From: Dehalococcoidales bacterium
Lineage (GTDB): Bacteria > Chloroflexota > Dehalococcoidia > Dehalococcoidales > RBG-16-60-22
Direction: 5' to 3'
Length of the DNA stretch: 12,118 nt
NCBI GenBank assembly: GCA_026416775.1
Contig: JAOAEN010000017.1
Coordinates: 1-12,118, forward strand
Below are positions 6,701 through 12,118 of the stretch, piece after piece (the first letter of the stretch is position 1; every line of letters begins with the position of its first letter). The notes beneath the pieces are model-generated. The model was not told the DNA's origin, did no database searches, and saw nothing but the letters and a program-made list of their open reading frames with translations. The position numbers and the translations under genes are program-made.

Positions 6701-7503
6701 TGAAGACGCCCTCTGCCGCGCCTGGATCGCCCTTCAGTCCGGTGCGGTTGACCCGAGCCCGGCAAAGAACAGGTCACCCTTCAAACAGGACGTTGCCGAA
6801 GCATGGGTGGAAAAGCACGGCTACGACGGCAGGGCTGTCTTTGACGAGTCCCAGCGCGGTAAGGCAAGGGATATCGCCCTGAGGATCTGGCTCGAGGAGC
6901 TGGGAGTTGCCGCACGCGACCTCAGCCCTGAAGAGCTCCACCAGGCGGTGGAGAAAATCAACGCCGAAGGGAAATTCGCCCCGCCGACCTACGGCAAGAC
7001 CATCCTGCGCGACGGACGCACCGGCGAAGCTTACGACCAGCCGGTAACGGTGGGCACCATCTACATGATGAAGCTCATCCACCTCGTGGAAGACAAGGTG
7101 CATGCCCGCTCCACCGGCCCCTACTCGCTGATCACCCAGCAGCCGCTGGGCGGCAAAGCCCAGTTCGGCGGGCAGAGGTTCGGAGGGATGGAAGTCTGGG
7201 CACTTGAGGCGTACGGTGCCGCCTATAACCTTCAGGAAATGCTCACCATCAAATCGGATGATGTTACCGGGCGTGCCAAAGCCTATGAGGCAATCATCAA
7301 AGGGGAAGATGTGCTTCAGCCAGGCGTACCCGAGTCCTTCAAGGTGCTTGTCAAGGAACTGCAGAGCCTCGGGATTTCCCTTGAGGTGATCAGCGAGGAA
7401 GAGCCCAAGCTGGCTCCTGCCGGGGAGACACCCGATGAAGGCCTTAAGCCGGAGACGGCGCTTGAAGAGGGTAAAGAACCACGCTGGAGAGAGGTAGAAG
7501 GAA

Positions 7504-7511
<8 letters not shown>
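3756..7511 (+). CDS. rpoB: DNA-directed RNA polymerase subunit beta
   Basis: RpoB forms one half of the polymerase catalytic cleft and is the rifampicin target. The protein has 1251 residues (Bacillus about 1190, E. coli 1342). The N-terminal lobe opens with [11 protein letters not shown]. The rifampicin-binding region is intact, with [13 protein letters not shown] and L-S-A-M-G-P-G-G; residues D400, H410 and S415 correspond to E. coli 516, 526 and 531 and are all wild type. [12 protein letters not shown] is at about 904-915. [10 protein letters not shown] starts at 1116, followed by the C-terminal clamp segment ending near 1156. Between F-D-G-A (to 977) and [12 protein letters not shown] (from 1080) lie about 102 residues, where Bacillus and E. 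coli have about 17. The C-terminus ends in an acidic, probably disordered tail. The start has AAGGAG at five-base spacing, and the stop overlaps rpoC by 8 bp. Confidence 0.98.
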
Positions 7512-11490
<3,979 letters not shown>

Positions 11491-11510
11491 CACGCAAGAA
11501 AATTTCCCTC

Positions 11511-11523
11511 AGGGGGGTGGAAA
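11511..11523 (+). promoter_or_regulatory. Shine-Dalgarno and small hairpin deciding the ruvB start
   Basis: AGGGGGG (11511-11517) lies six bases before ATA at 11524, ideal spacing for initiation there. TTTCC (11503-11507) and GGAAA (11519-11523) can pair and place the Shine-Dalgarno sequence in an 11-nt loop ending directly at the ATA. No terminator-like structure with a T-run lies between rpoC and ruvB, so cotranscription is expected. Confidence 0.6.
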
Positions 11524-12118
11524 ATAGCACGTATTATCTCGGGCAAACAGACCGCCGAAGATACCCCGCTTGAGAACAGCCTGCGCCCCCGCTCTCTGGA
11601 AGAGTTCATCGGGCAGGAGAAAACGAAGGACAACCTCCGGATCGCCATTGAGGCTGCCAGAAAGCGGGGGGAACCCCTTGACCACATCATTTTTTACGGC
11701 CCGCCCGGGCTGGGCAAGACCTGTCTTGCCCATATCATCGCCGCCGAGGTGGGGGTCAACATCAGGGTGACCTCGGGGCCGGCGATTGAGCGCAGCGGTG
11801 ACCTTGCCGCCATCCTGACCAACCTGCGCAAGCACGATATCCTCTTCATTGACGAGATCCACCGCCTCAACCGCGCTGTGGAGGAAATACTCTACCCCGC
11901 CATGGAAGACTTTGCCCTTGACATCATCATCGGCAAAGGTGCGGGTGCCCGGAGCGTGCGCCTGAACCTGCCTCCGTTCACGTTGATCGGGGCGACCACG
12001 CGCTATGCCATGCTCAGCCCGCCGCTCCGCGACAGGTTCGGCTCCGTTTACCGCCTTGACTTCTACGATACCCCATCCCTTGAAAAGATCCTCAAACGCT
12101 CCGCTCAGATACTCAGGG
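11524..12118 (+). CDS. ruvB: Holliday junction branch migration DNA helicase RuvB, 3' end outside window
   Basis: RuvB is the AAA+ hexameric ring motor that drives Holliday-junction branch migration with RuvA and RuvC in recombination repair. The visible 198 residues are clear. R-I-I-S and [13 protein letters not shown] open the protein. Walker A G-P-P-G-L-G-K-T is at 59-66 and Walker [10 protein letters not shown] at 107-115. L-Y-P-A-M-E-D at 123-129 and the RuvA-contacting hairpin at about 130-150 follow. Sensor 1 G-A-T-T-R is at 156-160 and the arginine-finger segment P-L-R-D-R-F-G at 167-173. Family members have T where C67 stands. The start is odd: no ATG, GTG or TTG occurs in frame before Walker A. 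ATA at 11524 gives the expected N-terminus M-A-R-I-I-S and has AGGGGGG six bases upstream. The frame is open back to the rpoC TAG. The protein continues past the window edge. Confidence 0.93.
   Translation, partial: MARIISGKQTAEDTPLENSLRPRSLEEFIGQEKTKDNLRIAIEAARKRGEPLDHIIFYGPPGLGKTCLAHIIAAEVGVNIRVTSGPAIERSGDLAAILTNLRKHDILFIDEIHRLNRAVEEILYPAMEDFALDIIIGKGAGARSVRLNLPPFTLIGATTRYAMLSPPLRDRFGSVYRLDFYDTPSLEKILKRSAQILR

Noticed and set aside
11517..11573. GTG at 11517 as the start of ruvB
   Set aside because: It is in a different frame and reaches a TGA stop after fewer than 20 codons.

Overview
The window is a GC-rich bacterial chromosome segment carrying core information-processing genes. The combination points to Chloroflexota, most likely Dehalococcoidia: an rpoB-rpoC pair not directly preceded by ribosomal protein genes, ruvB immediately after rpoC, lineage-type insertions in both polymerase subunits, and holA beside a diverged YchF-like protein. 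This placement is inferred from gene order and protein character only. No search was run, and I put it at roughly 0.6.

Layout. Positions 1-1109 hold a leftward pair: the N-terminus of a ROK-family protein at the window edge, and holA (DNA polymerase III delta) 13 nt upstream of it. A 113-bp divergent region (1110-1222) carries a near-consensus sigma-70 promoter for the rightward genes and a weaker, extended -10 type promoter for holA. Rightward come a 79-aa HEAT-like protein of unknown function and a 368-aa YchF/Obg-type P-loop protein. The latter ends tail-to-tail, with an 11-bp overlap, on a leftward gene for a small NfeD-domain membrane protein (2581-2997). Next is a 758-bp gene-free stretch (2998-3755). 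It holds a tandem pair of about 118-bp units, each with a long perfect hairpin, then decayed fragments of the same unit, then a strong extended -10 promoter and a leader of about 145 nt for rpoB. From 3756 to the end lie rpoB, rpoC (8-bp overlap) and the 5' two thirds of ruvB.

The rpoB-rpoC-ruvB block reads as one transcription unit joining the RNA polymerase catalytic subunits to the Holliday-junction branch-migration motor. I see no terminator between rpoC and ruvB. The most unusual point is the ruvB start: its frame has no ATG, GTG or TTG before the Walker A motif. The expected N-terminus (M-A-R-I-I-S) begins at an ATA codon six bases after a strong Shine-Dalgarno sequence, and the frame is continuous with rpoC through that gene's TAG stop.

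I see no CRISPR array, transposase, rRNA or tRNA gene, and no sign of a novel defence or mobile system. Most of the window is conserved housekeeping DNA. What is worth a second look is the ruvB start, the repeat cluster upstream of rpoB, an insertion of about 85 residues in RpoB, the altered nucleotide-binding motifs of the YchF-like protein, and the holA start site.
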